Origin: Spongiibacter pelagi
Lineage (GTDB): Bacteria > Pseudomonadota > Gammaproteobacteria > Pseudomonadales > Spongiibacteraceae
DNA length: 64,000 nt
Reading direction: 5' to 3'
Assembly: GCF_014705705.1 (NCBI RefSeq)
Contig: NZ_JACXLD010000005.1
Location: 1 to 64,000, forward strand
Shown: positions 38,736 to 46,876 of the stretch, in pieces
Layout of the letters: every line of letters starts with the position of its first letter
How positions within the stretch are numbered: position 1 is the stretch's first letter
The notes under the pieces: generated by a model
What the model was told of the DNA's origin: nothing
The model's input: only the letters and a program-made list of their open reading frames with translations
Database searches by the model: none
Program-made: the position numbers and the translations under genes

Positions 38736-39701
38736 ATGAGTGAGGCGTTGATCGCGCTATTGGCAGATGGCGAGTTTCATTCCGGTGAGGAGTTGGGTGA
38801 GGTCTTGGGTGTGAGTCGCACTGCTGTTTGGAAGCAGCTTCAGAAATTGTCGGCGCTGGGTCTGGAATTGGAGTCGGTGAAGGGGCGGGGCTATCGTCTT
38901 GAAGGCGGTCTGGAATTATTTAGTCCGGCGGCGTTAAGGTCGTTTCTTCCCGAGGGTAAGTCTGGTCTTGTGGATCAGCTCAACATTTTTCTGCAAACCG
39001 ATTCCACCAATAGCGAGGCGGCCAAGCAAATTGCAAAAGCGTCGGCACATGGTTATTGCTGTGTTGCTGAGCAGCAGACTGCTGGGCGTGGGCGCCGTGG
39101 TCGGCAGTGGTTGAGTCCTTTTGGTCGCAATCTCTATCTCTCTAAGGTGTGGGAGTTTGAGCATGGTGCGTCTGCGCTTGAGGGCTTAAGTCTTTCCGTG
39201 GGGCTTGCGGTGCTGCGGGCCTTGCGAGGGCTTGGGGTAAGTGATTTAGGTTTGAAGTGGCCCAATGATATTCTGCTCGGCGGTAAAAAACTGGCCGGTA
39301 TTTTGTTAGAGATGCAGGGTGATCCGGCAGGGGTGTGTCAGGTAATTATCGGTATCGGCGTCAATTTGGATATGCGCTTTACCGATACCTCCGACATTGA
39401 TCAGCCCTGGGCGGATTTGACCGCCTTTGGTTTGTCGCGAAATCAAGTCTTGGCGGCAGTCTTGTTACATCTAGAGGAAACAATGCTGGAATTTGCAGGG
39501 CAGGGCTTTGCGGCTCACCGCGATGAGTGGCGCAAGTTTGATATTTTTGCGGGCGCGGAAGTGTCGGTGCAGCTAGGCGAGAATTGGTTGTTAGGTGTTG
39601 CTGATGGTGTGGAGCGCGATGGCGCGCTTGCGGTTGTTATTGATGGTGAGCGGCGTTTATTTCACGGTGGCGAGGTGAGTTTGCGGAGGCGGCATGGCTG
39701 A
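38736..39701 (+). CDS. birA: Bifunctional biotin-protein ligase / biotin operon repressor
   Basis: Activates biotin and attaches it to the carboxylase carrier protein. 321 aa with an N-terminal winged helix (GEELGEVLGVSRTAVWKQLQ, residues 17-36), so it is the regulatory type as well. The biotin/AMP loop GRGRRG is at residues 117-122 and the KWPNDILL motif is in the catalytic domain; a C-terminal SH3-like domain follows. The stop overlaps coaX by 8 nt. Confidence 0.97.
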   Translation: MSEALIALLADGEFHSGEELGEVLGVSRTAVWKQLQKLSALGLELESVKGRGYRLEGGLELFSPAALRSFLPEGKSGLVDQLNIFLQTDSTNSEAAKQIAKASAHGYCCVAEQQTAGRGRRGRQWLSPFGRNLYLSKVWEFEHGASALEGLSLSVGLAVLRALRGLGVSDLGLKWPNDILLGGKKLAGILLEMQGDPAGVCQVIIGIGVNLDMRFTDTSDIDQPWADLTAFGLSRNQVLAAVLLHLEETMLEFAGQGFAAHRDEWRKFDIFAGAEVSVQLGENWLLGVADGVERDGALAVVIDGERRLFHGGEVSLRRRHG

Positions 39702-40440
39702 GGCTCTGCTAGAGCTGGATGTTGGCAATAGCTCGCTTAAATGGCGTAAGCGCTGTGGGGTGAGTGTTGTCGATTCTGGTCGTTTGGCGTGGTCGGAGTT
39801 GGCCTCGCTGGATGCCGTTCTGGAAGATGTTCAGCGAGTATTGGTGGGTTCTGTTGCGGGCGAATCCAGCAACGAGATTCTGCGCGATTATTTCAGTGGT
39901 CGTGGTTTGCAGGCTGAATTTGCTCAGTCCCAAGTGGTGTGTGGCCCGGTTAAAAATGCTTATGCGGATGTGGCGCGGATGGGGGTGGATCGCTGGCTGG
40001 CAATGGTTGCGGCTTTTCGTGAGTTTTCTGCGGCTTGTTTGGTTGTTGATGTGGGTACCGCGCTGACCTTGGATATGGTGTCGGGCGAGGGTGTGCATCA
40101 TGGTGGTTATATTATTCCTGGGCCGCAAATGATGTTGCAGGCCTTGTTGTCTGGAACGGATCGGGTGCGTTTTGCTGAAGAAGGTGCGCAAACGATAGCG
40201 CCGGGTGTGATCACGGATGAGTGTGTTCATCATGGCAAGTGGTTGGCGCTGATAGGGGCGGTTAGTCAGGCGCGGCAGCAGATGGCGGCGCTTGTTGATG
40301 AGGCGCCATTGGTTGTTGTTGCGGGCGGCGCGGGTGCGGCGCTAATAGCGGCTGCGGGTAGTCAGGCAAATGACTGGATCTATCGAGAGGATTTGGTTCT
40401 CGATGGTTTGTATCCAGTCATTAATGGTTGGTCGGCTTAG
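39694..40440 (+). CDS. coaX: Type III pantothenate kinase
   Basis: First step of coenzyme A synthesis by the CoaX-type enzyme, which replaces CoaA here as in pseudomonads. 248 aa. The phosphate-binding motif LELDVGNSSLKWR opens the protein, then GVDRWLAMVAAF and the second actin-like motif VVDVGTALTLDMV; GGYIIPGPQMM is typical of the family. Translationally coupled to birA by overlap. Confidence 0.96.
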   Translation: MAEALLELDVGNSSLKWRKRCGVSVVDSGRLAWSELASLDAVLEDVQRVLVGSVAGESSNEILRDYFSGRGLQAEFAQSQVVCGPVKNAYADVARMGVDRWLAMVAAFREFSAACLVVDVGTALTLDMVSGEGVHHGGYIIPGPQMMLQALLSGTDRVRFAEEGAQTIAPGVITDECVHHGKWLALIGAVSQARQQMAALVDEAPLVVVAGGAGAALIAAAGSQANDWIYREDLVLDGLYPVINGWSA

Positions 40441-40498
40441 AGGTTTGCGTGGCTTAGAGGCTGTCATGTTGTTTTGCGTGTTGTTGTGAAATAGGGCT

Positions 40499-41218
40499 TT
40501 GGGTTTGCGCTGGGTATTTTGGTTTTTAGTGCTCTTCAATATTGCATTCTTTGTTTGGCGAGAAATTGATGCGCCGCCACCGTCGCGGCCATTGAGTGTC
40601 TTGCCGCCCTCGGCGGGAAATTTGGTGTTGTTGTCTGAATTGCCAGAGGCGGAACCGGAGGGATTTGAGTTCGATGGCCTAGAGTCTATGCGGCTGGAGT
40701 CTGACGTTATTGAAAATGCAGATGTCGCTGCGCCGGTAAGAGAAGAGTGTTGGGTGTTGGGTGCGTTTGATGATCATAACGAGTTGCCCAGCGTTGCTGC
40801 TGATGGGCTGATTCGCCGCCACAAGAGTGCGGCTCAGCAAGAATTGGAATACTGGGTGATTTTGGGGCCGTATCCTGATTCGAGTAAGGCGGATGAGGTG
40901 GGTTCGGAGATTCGAGCAAAAGGCTGGGATAGTTTTGTCATAAATAAGGGCGAGCTGTTGAATGCGGTTTCGGTTGGGGTGTTTCGGGAGCGCGTCCGCG
41001 CTGAGCGCCAGCTTCAGCAGTTTGTGGCTCGGGGTTATCAGCCTGTAATAGCGCCGGTGCCGCGGTTGCTGGAAAGCTATTGGTTGAGTTTGCGCGGTGA
41101 TCCGTCTAAGCCCTTGTTCGACAAAGAATTAGCGCGCTTAAAAGCCTTGGGAAATGGCCTTGTGCAGGCTGAGAAAAAAAATTGTAATTTCGTTGCGTCT
41201 TTAAGGGAGTTCGACTAG
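40499..41218 (+). CDS. SPOR-domain protein
   Basis: A 239-aa protein with one N-terminal membrane helix (LRWVFWFLVLFNIAFFVWR) and a Pro-rich linker. The C-terminal SPOR-like domain starts at residue about 119 (YWVILGPYPDSSKADEVGSEI, then VSVGVFRERVRAERQLQQF). SPOR domains bind denuded septal glycan, so a cell-division role is possible. The start is a TTG; another TTG at 40505 would work too. Its last codons overlap the predicted promoter of the tRNA-tuf operon. It has the same birA-coaX-SPOR-tRNA neighbourhood as in pseudomonads. Confidence 0.85.
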   Translation: MGLRWVFWFLVLFNIAFFVWREIDAPPPSRPLSVLPPSAGNLVLLSELPEAEPEGFEFDGLESMRLESDVIENADVAAPVREECWVLGAFDDHNELPSVAADGLIRRHKSAAQQELEYWVILGPYPDSSKADEVGSEIRAKGWDSFVINKGELLNAVSVGVFRERVRAERQLQQFVARGYQPVIAPVPRLLESYWLSLRGDPSKPLFDKELARLKALGNGLVQAEKKNCNFVASLREFD

Positions 41219-41235
41219 AATGCCGCCCTCGTTCG
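41193..41235 (+). promoter_or_regulatory. Stringent-type sigma-70 promoter of the tRNA-tuf operon
   Basis: TTGCGT (41193-41198), a 17-nt spacer, then TAGAAT (41216-41221), followed by a GC-rich discriminator GCCGCCC as in promoters repressed by ppGpp/DksA. The -10 contains the stop codon of the SPOR gene. The first tRNA begins at 41259. Confidence 0.65.
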
Positions 41236-41258
41236 GAAGCGACGTGGTAATTCTTTAA

Positions 41259-41334
41259 GCTGGTGTAGCTCAGTTGGTAGAGCAGCTGACTTGTAATCAG
41301 CCGGTCGGGGGTTCGACTCCTCTCACCAGCTCCA
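41259..41334 (+). tRNA. tRNA-Thr (anticodon TGT)
   Basis: GCTGGTG pairs with CACCAGC. The D arm AGCTCAGTTGGTAGAGC, anticodon loop CTTGTAA reading TGT, and T loop GTTCGACTC are all standard, and CCA is encoded. It is the first of four tRNAs upstream of tuf, the same order as E. coli thrU-tyrU-glyT-thrT. Confidence 0.98.
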
Positions 41335-41412
41335 CGCATTCCGCTTGCTATTCAGTTGTTATCTTTGTTTGACAACTCATTGAAAGCTAAGCAGAATATT
41401 CCGCGCTTTTGG

Positions 41413-41496
41413 GGAGGGGTTCCCGAGTGGCCAAAGGGATCAGACTGTAAATCTGACGCGCAAGCTTCGGTGGTTCGAATCCACCCCCCTCCACCA
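41413..41496 (+). tRNA. tRNA-Tyr (anticodon GTA)
   Basis: GGAGGGG pairs with CCCCTCC. The anticodon loop CTGTAAA reads GTA, the variable arm is long (class II), the T loop is GGTTCGAATCC, and CCA is encoded. It is the second tRNA of the cluster. Confidence 0.98.
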
Positions 41497-41546
41497 TTAC
41501 TTGCAGGCATTTGCCGATTTGCTTTAGTGAATTGGCAGTAAGGCAG

Positions 41547-41620
<74 letters not shown>

Positions 41621-41720
41621 TTAATGCTTGGAGTTGCAGGTTTTACGGCATCTTCTTTATTTATAGGTCGATGCGATGCCGGCTGGAGTTTGAGCTCTTG
41701 CTTGCGGTAACAGTTAGTGT

Positions 41721-41796
<76 letters not shown>

Positions 41797-41884
41797 TTTT
41801 TTGGTGGCAAAAGCTGCAATGGGCGGCTTTTGTCTTTTGTGGTGATCGGCGAAAGCTGAAGGGTCTGCTTGGGAGACTGTCGCA

Positions 41885-43108
41885 ATGGCTAAAGAAAAAT
41901 TTGAACGTAATAAGCCCCACGTAAACGTGGGCACCATTGGTCACGTTGACCATGGTAAAACCACGCTGACTGCAGCACTGACTCGCGTATGTGCGGAAGT
42001 GTTTGGTGGTACAGCGGTAGCATTTGACGGTATCGACAATGCGCCTGAAGAGCGTGAGCGCGGTATCACCATTGCGACTTCACACGTTGAATACGATTCA
42101 AACCTGCGCCACTACGCGCACGTAGACTGCCCTGGTCACGCCGACTATGTTAAGAACATGATCACTGGTGCGGCGCAGATGGACGGCGCGATCCTGGTAT
42201 GTGGTGCCACTGACGGCCCAATGCCACAAACTCGCGAGCACATCCTGCTGTCTCGTCAGGTAGGTGTACCTTACATTGTTGTGTTCCTGAACAAAGCTGA
42301 CCTGCTGGCTGAAGATTGCGGCGGCGTAGGCACCGACGAATACAACGAAATGCTTGAGCTGGTTGAAATGGAACTGCGCGAGCTGCTGGACACTTACGAA
42401 TTCCCAGGTGATGACACTCCAATCATCCCAGGTTCTGCTCTGATGGCCCTGAATGGCGAAGACGACAACGAGCTGGGTACCACCGCCGTTAAGAAACTGG
42501 TTGAAGCGCTGGATACTTACATTCCTGAGCCTGAGCGCGCTATCGATATGCCATTCCTGATGCCAATCGAAGACGTATTCTCAATCTCTGGTCGCGGTAC
42601 TGTAGTAACTGGCCGTGTTGAGCGTGGCATTCTGAAAACTGGTGACGAAATCGAAATCGTTGGTATCCACGACACCACCAAAACCACCTGTACTGGTGTT
42701 GAGATGTTCCGCAAGCTGCTGGACGAAGGTCGTGCTGGTGAGAACGTTGGTGTTCTGCTGCGTGGTACTAAGCGTGACGAAGTTGAGCGTGGTCAGGTTC
42801 TGTGTAAGCCCGGTTCAATCAAGCCACACACTCGCTTTGAAGCTGAAGTATACGTACTGTCAAAAGAAGAAGGTGGTCGTCACACTCCTTTCTTCAAAGG
42901 CTACCGTCCACAGTTCTACTTCCGTACCACTGACGTAACTGGTGCGTGTGAACTGCCAGAAGGTACTGAAATGGTAATGCCAGGCGATAACGTGAAAATG
43001 GACGTTACCCTGATTGCACCAATCGCGATGGAAGAAGGTCTGCGCTTTGCGATCCGTGAAGGCGGTCGTACTGTTGGCGCCGGCGTTGTTGCCAAAATCG
43101 TAGAGTAA
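41885..43108 (+). CDS. tuf: Elongation factor Tu, copy 1 (tRNA-linked, tufB position)
   Basis: Delivers aminoacyl-tRNA to the ribosome. 407 aa, ATG start. G1 is [10 protein letters not shown]3 DCPGHADY, G4 NKADL; domains 2 and 3 are complete. It lies in the tRNA-tufB-tRNA-Trp-secE layout. The protein differs from the second copy (58491-59714) at only one residue I can find, Leu74 here against Val74 there. The DNA is nearly identical, with the differences confined to the middle of the gene. Confidence 0.99.
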   Translation: MAKEKFERNKPHVNVGTIGHVDHGKTTLTAALTRVCAEVFGGTAVAFDGIDNAPEERERGITIATSHVEYDSNLRHYAHVDCPGHADYVKNMITGAAQMDGAILVCGATDGPMPQTREHILLSRQVGVPYIVVFLNKADLLAEDCGGVGTDEYNEMLELVEMELRELLDTYEFPGDDTPIIPGSALMALNGEDDNELGTTAVKKLVEALDTYIPEPERAIDMPFLMPIEDVFSISGRGTVVTGRVERGILKTGDEIEIVGIHDTTKTTCTGVEMFRKLLDEGRAGENVGVLLRGTKRDEVERGQVLCKPGSIKPHTRFEAEVYVLSKEEGGRHTPFFKGYRPQFYFRTTDVTGACELPEGTEMVMPGDNVKMDVTLIAPIAMEEGLRFAIREGGRTVGAGVVAKIVE

Positions 43109-43123
43109 TCGCCTTTGGTGATT

Positions 43124-43149
43124 GGGTGTTGAGCTGCGGCTCAATGCCC
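43124..43149 (+). other. Hairpin between tuf and tRNA-Trp
   Basis: GGGTGTTGAGC (43124-43134) pairs with GCTCAATGCCC (43139-43149), with two wobble pairs, around TGCG. No T run follows, so an RNA-processing or mRNA-end-protecting role fits better than termination. Confidence 0.5.
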
Positions 43150-43165
43150 AGCAGAAAAGTATTGT

Positions 43166-43241
43166 AGGCCAGTAGTTCAATTGGTAGAGCACCGGTCTCC
43201 AAAACCGGCTGTTGGGGGTTCGAGTCCCTCCTGGCCTGCCA
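43166..43241 (+). tRNA. tRNA-Trp (anticodon CCA)
   Basis: AGGCCAG pairs with CTGGCCT. The anticodon loop CTCCAAA reads CCA, the T loop is GGTTCGAGTCC, and the CCA end is encoded. It sits between tuf and secE, a common arrangement in gammaproteobacteria. Confidence 0.98.
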
Positions 43242-43311
43242 CTTATTCCGCAGACACCGCTACGCGCAAGCGTAGTGGTGTTTTGCGCTTGGTATAGGAA
43301 GTTTTTGAAAC

Positions 43312-43677
43312 ATGGGAGCAAGGGCTGAAGGTGAAAGCCGCTTTGATGGTCTGAAATGGCTATTGGTGGTTTTGTTAGTCGCGGCAGGCGTGACTGGCAA
43401 TATGTACTTCGCAGATGAATCCCTGTTGTATCGCGTCATCGCGTTGCTGGTATTGGCAGTGGTGGCGGGGTTTATTGCAGTGCAAACGGCGCGTGGCGCA
43501 GCTTTTTTCGAGTTGCTTCAGGGTGCGCGCACCGAAATCCGCAAGGTAGTTTGGCCTAGCCGTCAGGAAGGTACGCAAACTACGTTGATTGTGGTGGCGT
43601 TTGTATTGATTGCGGCGCTGATTCTGTGGGGTTTAGATACTCTGCTGGGTTGGTTGGCCTCTTTGGTAATAGGCTGA
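43312..43677 (+). CDS. secE: Preprotein translocase subunit SecE
   Basis: Essential clamp subunit of SecYEG. 121 aa with three membrane helices (residues about 14-31, 40-60, 88-118) like the long gammaproteobacterial form. The conserved cytoplasmic amphipathic motif is ELLQGARTEIRKVVWPSRQE before the last helix. nusG follows after 8 nt. Confidence 0.97.
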   Translation: MGARAEGESRFDGLKWLLVVLLVAAGVTGNMYFADESLLYRVIALLVLAVVAGFIAVQTARGAAFFELLQGARTEIRKVVWPSRQEGTQTTLIVVAFVLIAALILWGLDTLLGWLASLVIG

Positions 43678-43685
43678 GGTGAGTG

Positions 43686-44216
43686 ATGTCAAAGCGTTGG
43701 TATGTAGTTCACGCCTATTCCGGTTTTGAAAAGAAAGTTGCGTCTGCGCTGAAAGAGCGTATTGAGCTGTCAAATATTGGCGATCGTTTTGGTGAGGTGT
43801 TGGTGCCCACCGAAGAGGTTGTTGAAATGCGCGGTGGTCAAAAGCGTAAGAGCGAGCGTAAATTCTTTCCCGGCTATGTCCTGATTCAGATGGAGCTGGA
43901 TGATGATACTTGGCACTTGGTAAAAGAAACGCCACGTGTCATGGGTTTTATTGGTGGTAAAGCAGATAAGCCTGCGCCCATTACCGATAAAGAAGCAGAA
44001 GCGATTCTGCAGCGGGTTGAAAGTGGCGAGAAGCCTAAGCCCAAAACCCTGTTTGAGCCTGGTGAAATGGTTCGTGTTATCGATGGTCCTTTCAATGACT
44101 TCAATGGCGTTGTTGAGGAAGTTAACTACGAGAAAAGCCGTTTGCACGTGGCAGTTCTGATTTTCGGTCGTTCTACACCGGTTGAGCTCGATTTCAGCCA
44201 AGTGGAGAAGACCTGA
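43686..44216 (+). CDS. nusG: Transcription termination/antitermination factor NusG
   Basis: Couples RNA polymerase to the leading ribosome and to Rho. 176 aa from the ATG at 43686; a GTG at 43683 directly before is less likely. The NGN domain has [17 protein letters not shown] and [14 protein letters not shown]. The C-terminal KOW domain starts [25 protein letters not shown]. Confidence 0.98.
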   Translation: MSKRWYVVHAYSGFEKKVASALKERIELSNIGDRFGEVLVPTEEVVEMRGGQKRKSERKFFPGYVLIQMELDDDTWHLVKETPRVMGFIGGKADKPAPITDKEAEAILQRVESGEKPKPKTLFEPGEMVRVIDGPFNDFNGVVEEVNYEKSRLHVAVLIFGRSTPVELDFSQVEKT

Positions 44217-44332
44217 TATTTGAGCGTTTAGCTCAGCGTTTTGAGTCTGTGTTTCAGATTCAAAAATTTTAACCGGGGAGCCTGTGAAGAGTTGCAAAAC
44301 TTGGAGGCGTTAATACCCAAAAGGAGAAAACA
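44217..44332 (+). promoter_or_regulatory. rplK leader with hairpin; possible L1 autoregulation site
   Basis: The 116-nt gap holds TTTTGAGTCTG/CAGATTCAAAA (44239-44249 and 44255-44265, one G-U pair). A GGGAGCC...GGAGGC segment before the AAGGAG ribosome-binding site could mimic the 23S rRNA site for L1. In E. coli L1 represses this operon through its leader; the match here is inferred from position and was not verified. Confidence 0.4.
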
Positions 44333-44764
44333 ATGGCAAAGAAAGTCGAAGCTTACATTAAGCTTCAGGTAGCCGCTGGCGCTGCCAACCCAAGTCCTCC
44401 AGTTGGTCCTGCTCTGGGTCAGCACGGTGTGAACATCATGGAATTCTGTAAAGCCTTCAATGCTCAAACTCAGAGCATGGAAAACGGCATGCCAATTCCT
44501 GTTGTTATCACAGTGTACTCTGATCGCAGCTTCACTTTTGTGACCAAAACTCCACCAGCTTCTTTCCTGCTGAAAAAAGCAGCGGGCGTTAAGAGCGGTT
44601 CAGGCACTCCAAACACTAAAAAAGTGGGCAAGGTAAGCCGTGCTCAGTTGGAAGAAATCGCCACTCTGAAAATGCCAGATCTGACTGCGGCAGATATGGA
44701 AGCGGCGGTTCGTACTATTGCTGGTAGCGCGCGCGCTGCTGGTATTGAAGTGGAGGGCGTGTAA
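44333..44764 (+). CDS. rplK: Ribosomal protein L11
   Basis: 143 aa, 50S stalk base, binds the GTPase centre of 23S rRNA. Seen: [32 protein letters not shown], the Pro-rich N-terminal hinge that thiostrepton contacts, and the C-terminal RNA-binding domain. AAGGAGAAAAC ribosome-binding site. rplA starts right after the stop. Confidence 0.99.
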   Translation: MAKKVEAYIKLQVAAGAANPSPPVGPALGQHGVNIMEFCKAFNAQTQSMENGMPIPVVITVYSDRSFTFVTKTPPASFLLKKAAGVKSGSGTPNTKKVGKVSRAQLEEIATLKMPDLTAADMEAAVRTIAGSARAAGIEVEGV

Positions 44765-45463
44765 ATGGCCAAGTTGACCAAGCGTCAGAAAGCAATCCGC
44801 GAGAAAGTGGTTGCTGGTAAGCAGTATTCTATTCAGGAAGCTGTTGCTCTGCTGAAAGAAGTTTCTGCAGTTAAATTTCCTGAGGCGGTAGACGTTGCAA
44901 TCAACCTCGGTGTTGATGCGCGTAAATCAGATCAAGCGGTTCGCGGTGCGACCACTCTGCCTCACGGTACTGGTAAAGAAGTGCGTGTAGCGGTGTTCAC
45001 TCAAGGTGACAACGCTGAGAAAGCCAAAGCGGCTGGCGCAGACTTTGTTGGTATGGATGATCTGGCCGAGCAAATTAAAGGCGGCATGATGGATTTCGAC
45101 GTGGTTGTTGCCTCTCCTGATGCAATGCGCGTTGTGGGTCAGTTGGGTCAGGTTCTGGGTCCACGCGGCCTGATGCCAAACCCTAAGACTGGCACTGTTA
45201 CCCCCGATGTTGAAACTGCTGTTAAGAATGCTAAAGCGGGTCAGGTTCGTTACCGTACCGACAAGAACGGCATCATTCACGGCGCCATCGGCAGCATCAA
45301 GTTTGAAGCCAATGCACTTCAGGAAAACCTTGAAGCTCTGCTGTCTGACCTGAAAAAGGCCAAGCCAGCTTCAGCTAAAGGTATCTACCTGAAGAAAATC
45401 ACCCTGTCCTCGACCATGGGTCCGGGCCTAGTGATTGACCAAAGCAGCCTGGCTGCCAAGTAA
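44765..45463 (+). CDS. rplA: Ribosomal protein L1
   Basis: 232 aa, forms the L1 stalk of the 50S subunit and is the likely translational repressor of its own operon. Seen: [15 protein letters not shown], the domain-II hinge region [22 protein letters not shown], and the tail [10 protein letters not shown]. The start directly follows the rplK TAA, so the two genes are coupled. Confidence 0.99.
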   Translation: MAKLTKRQKAIREKVVAGKQYSIQEAVALLKEVSAVKFPEAVDVAINLGVDARKSDQAVRGATTLPHGTGKEVRVAVFTQGDNAEKAKAAGADFVGMDDLAEQIKGGMMDFDVVVASPDAMRVVGQLGQVLGPRGLMPNPKTGTVTPDVETAVKNAKAGQVRYRTDKNGIIHGAIGSIKFEANALQENLEALLSDLKKAKPASAKGIYLKKITLSSTMGPGLVIDQSSLAAK

Positions 45464-45470
45464 GAAATTC

Positions 45471-45498
45471 GATCGCTACCCAGTTTGGGGTGGCGGTC
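45471..45498 (+). terminator. Hairpin directly after rplA
   Basis: GATCGCTACCC (45471-45481) pairs with GGGTGGCGGTC (45488-45498), with wobble pairs, followed by TCTAGCCTTTG. Without a T run it is at most a partial terminator between the rplKA and rplJL parts. Confidence 0.45.
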
Positions 45499-45510
45499 TC
45501 TAGCCTTTGT

Positions 45511-45700
45511 GGTCTTTGACAACTGACCTACTGTGTCAAAAGACAAAGACCATCAAAGACCGTAGGTGAGAGGAAAACTTTCGGGTTGGACTCTCTTAAT
45601 AGGTGTGTTGCTTCGGCGGCGTTACCGGCACCGGCCTACGCAGATGGTGGATTGGATTTGTTCACCAGAAACACGGTCAATATCCCTCGGGGTGGCGATC
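45511..45700 (+). ncRNA. L10 leader of the rplJL-rpoBC operon
   Basis: The structured 5' region before rplJ is in the position of the L10-L12 binding leader. CGTAGG (45561-45566) pairs with CCTACG (45635-45640) to close a large arm, and GGTG.../CACC pairs follow near 45650-45675. Upstream, GGTCTTTG (45511-45518) can pair with either of two downstream copies of CAAAGACC (45544-45551 and 45554-45561). ACCTAC (45526-45531) competes for GTAGGT. Such switching fits autoregulation by L10. Confidence 0.65.
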
Positions 45701-45736
45701 TACGGTAATTAACTGACAAATCCAGGAGTTATCCAA

Positions 45737-46264
45737 GTGGCATTAAGACTCGAAGACAAGAAAGCGATCGTAGCTGATGTTAACGAGACTGCTGCAAGTG
45801 CATTGTCATTGGTCATTGCTGACGCCCGCGGGTGTACAGTTGGCGAAATGACAACGCTCCGTAAGCTGGCGCGTGAAAACCAGGTTGATATGCGTGTAGT
45901 GCGCAACACTCTGGCAAAAATCGCGTTGAAGGGAACTGATTTCGAGTGCGCAGAAGAGGCTTTCAAAGGCCCCTCTCTGTTGGCTTTCTCGATGGAAGAT
46001 CCCGGTGCAGCGGCGCGTCTTTTCAAAGACTTTGCTAAAGAGCATAAGAACTTTGAAGTAAAAGCACTGGCAGTCAGTGGCCAATTAATGGGTTCCGAGC
46101 AATTGGATGTACTGGCGAAACTGCCGACCCGCGAGCAAGCGCTGTCAATGCTGATGAGCGTAATGCAAGCACCGGTAACGAAGTTGGTACGCACCATGAA
46201 CGAAGTCCCCAGCAAGTTGGTTCGTGTAGTAGCGGCTGTTCGCGATCAGAAAGAAGCTGCTTAA
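45737..46264 (+). CDS. rplJ: Ribosomal protein L10
   Basis: 175 aa, GTG start with AGGAG nine nucleotides upstream. It anchors L7/L12 dimers to the stalk. Seen: [31 protein letters not shown] at the N-terminus and the long C-terminal helix that binds L7/L12. It is preceded by an L10-type RNA leader, through which L10-L12 represses translation in E. coli. Confidence 0.98.
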   Translation: MALRLEDKKAIVADVNETAASALSLVIADARGCTVGEMTTLRKLARENQVDMRVVRNTLAKIALKGTDFECAEEAFKGPSLLAFSMEDPGAAARLFKDFAKEHKNFEVKALAVSGQLMGSEQLDVLAKLPTREQALSMLMSVMQAPVTKLVRTMNEVPSKLVRVVAAVRDQKEAA

Positions 46265-46311
46265 TCGCAGCTTGAAAGTTTTTTAACCATTGACACAGTA
46301 GGAGTTTAAAA

Positions 46312-46692
46312 ATGGCTCTGTCTAAAGACGATATTTTGAATGCAATCGCTGAAATGAGCGTGATGGACATTGTAGAGTTGATCTCTGCGATGGAAGAGAA
46401 GTTTGGTGTTAGCGCGGCTGCTGCCGTAGCTGTTGCAGCTCCAGCTGCAGCTGCTGAAGGCGGTGCTGCTGCTGAAGAGCAGACTGAGTTTGACGTTGTT
46501 CTGGCCTCTGCTGGCGAGAAGAAAGTTAACGTAATCAAAGCTGTTCGCGCCATCACTGGTCTGGGCCTGAAAGAAGCTAAAGAAATGGTTGACGGCGCGC
46601 CTTCAACTGTTAAAGAAGCTGCTTCTAAAGCCGACGCAGAAGAAGCGAAAAAACAACTGGAAGAAGCTGGCGCTACTGTCGAGCTCAAGTAA
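46312..46692 (+). CDS. rplL: Ribosomal protein L7/L12
   Basis: 126 aa, the multi-copy stalk protein that recruits elongation factors. An N-terminal dimerisation helix is followed by an Ala-rich hinge (residues about 36-53, almost all Ala/Val/Pro/Gly), then the globular domain with [20 protein letters not shown]. Good AGGAG site. Two hairpins follow before rpoB. Confidence 0.99.
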   Translation: MALSKDDILNAIAEMSVMDIVELISAMEEKFGVSAAAAVAVAAPAAAAEGGAAAEEQTEFDVVLASAGEKKVNVIKAVRAITGLGLKEAKEMVDGAPSTVKEAASKADAEEAKKQLEEAGATVELK

Positions 46693-46701
46693 GTTGTTGC
46701 C

Positions 46702-46758
46702 GAATGACCGCTGTTGGGTCATTCAAGCAAAGGCTGGTGGGTTAGCCCGCCGGCCTTT
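46702..46758 (+). terminator. Tandem hairpins (attenuator) between rplL and rpoB
   Basis: First stem: GAATGACC (46702-46709) with GGTCATTC (46717-46724). Second stem: AAAGGCTGGTGGG (46729-46741) with CCCGCCGGCCTTT (46746-46758), two wobble pairs, loop TTAG (46742-46745), then TTTTG. The position matches the partial terminator and RNase III site known between rplL and rpoB in E. coli, which sets the ratio of ribosomal protein to polymerase. Confidence 0.75.
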
Positions 46759-46876
46759 TGCTGTTTAAGATTTTCGGTTCAAAACTCGAGTTTTGAATTA
46801 AGGCAGCTAGGGATGGCTGTATTCGAGATTCCGTTGCCAGTTGCTCGGGATCATGTAAAGACGCTGGGGAGTACTG

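Noticed and set aside
41356..41541. Small plus-strand frame over tRNA-Tyr
   Set aside because: A well-known spurious translation of tRNA sequence; the minus-strand frames across the tRNA genes are the same kind of artefact.
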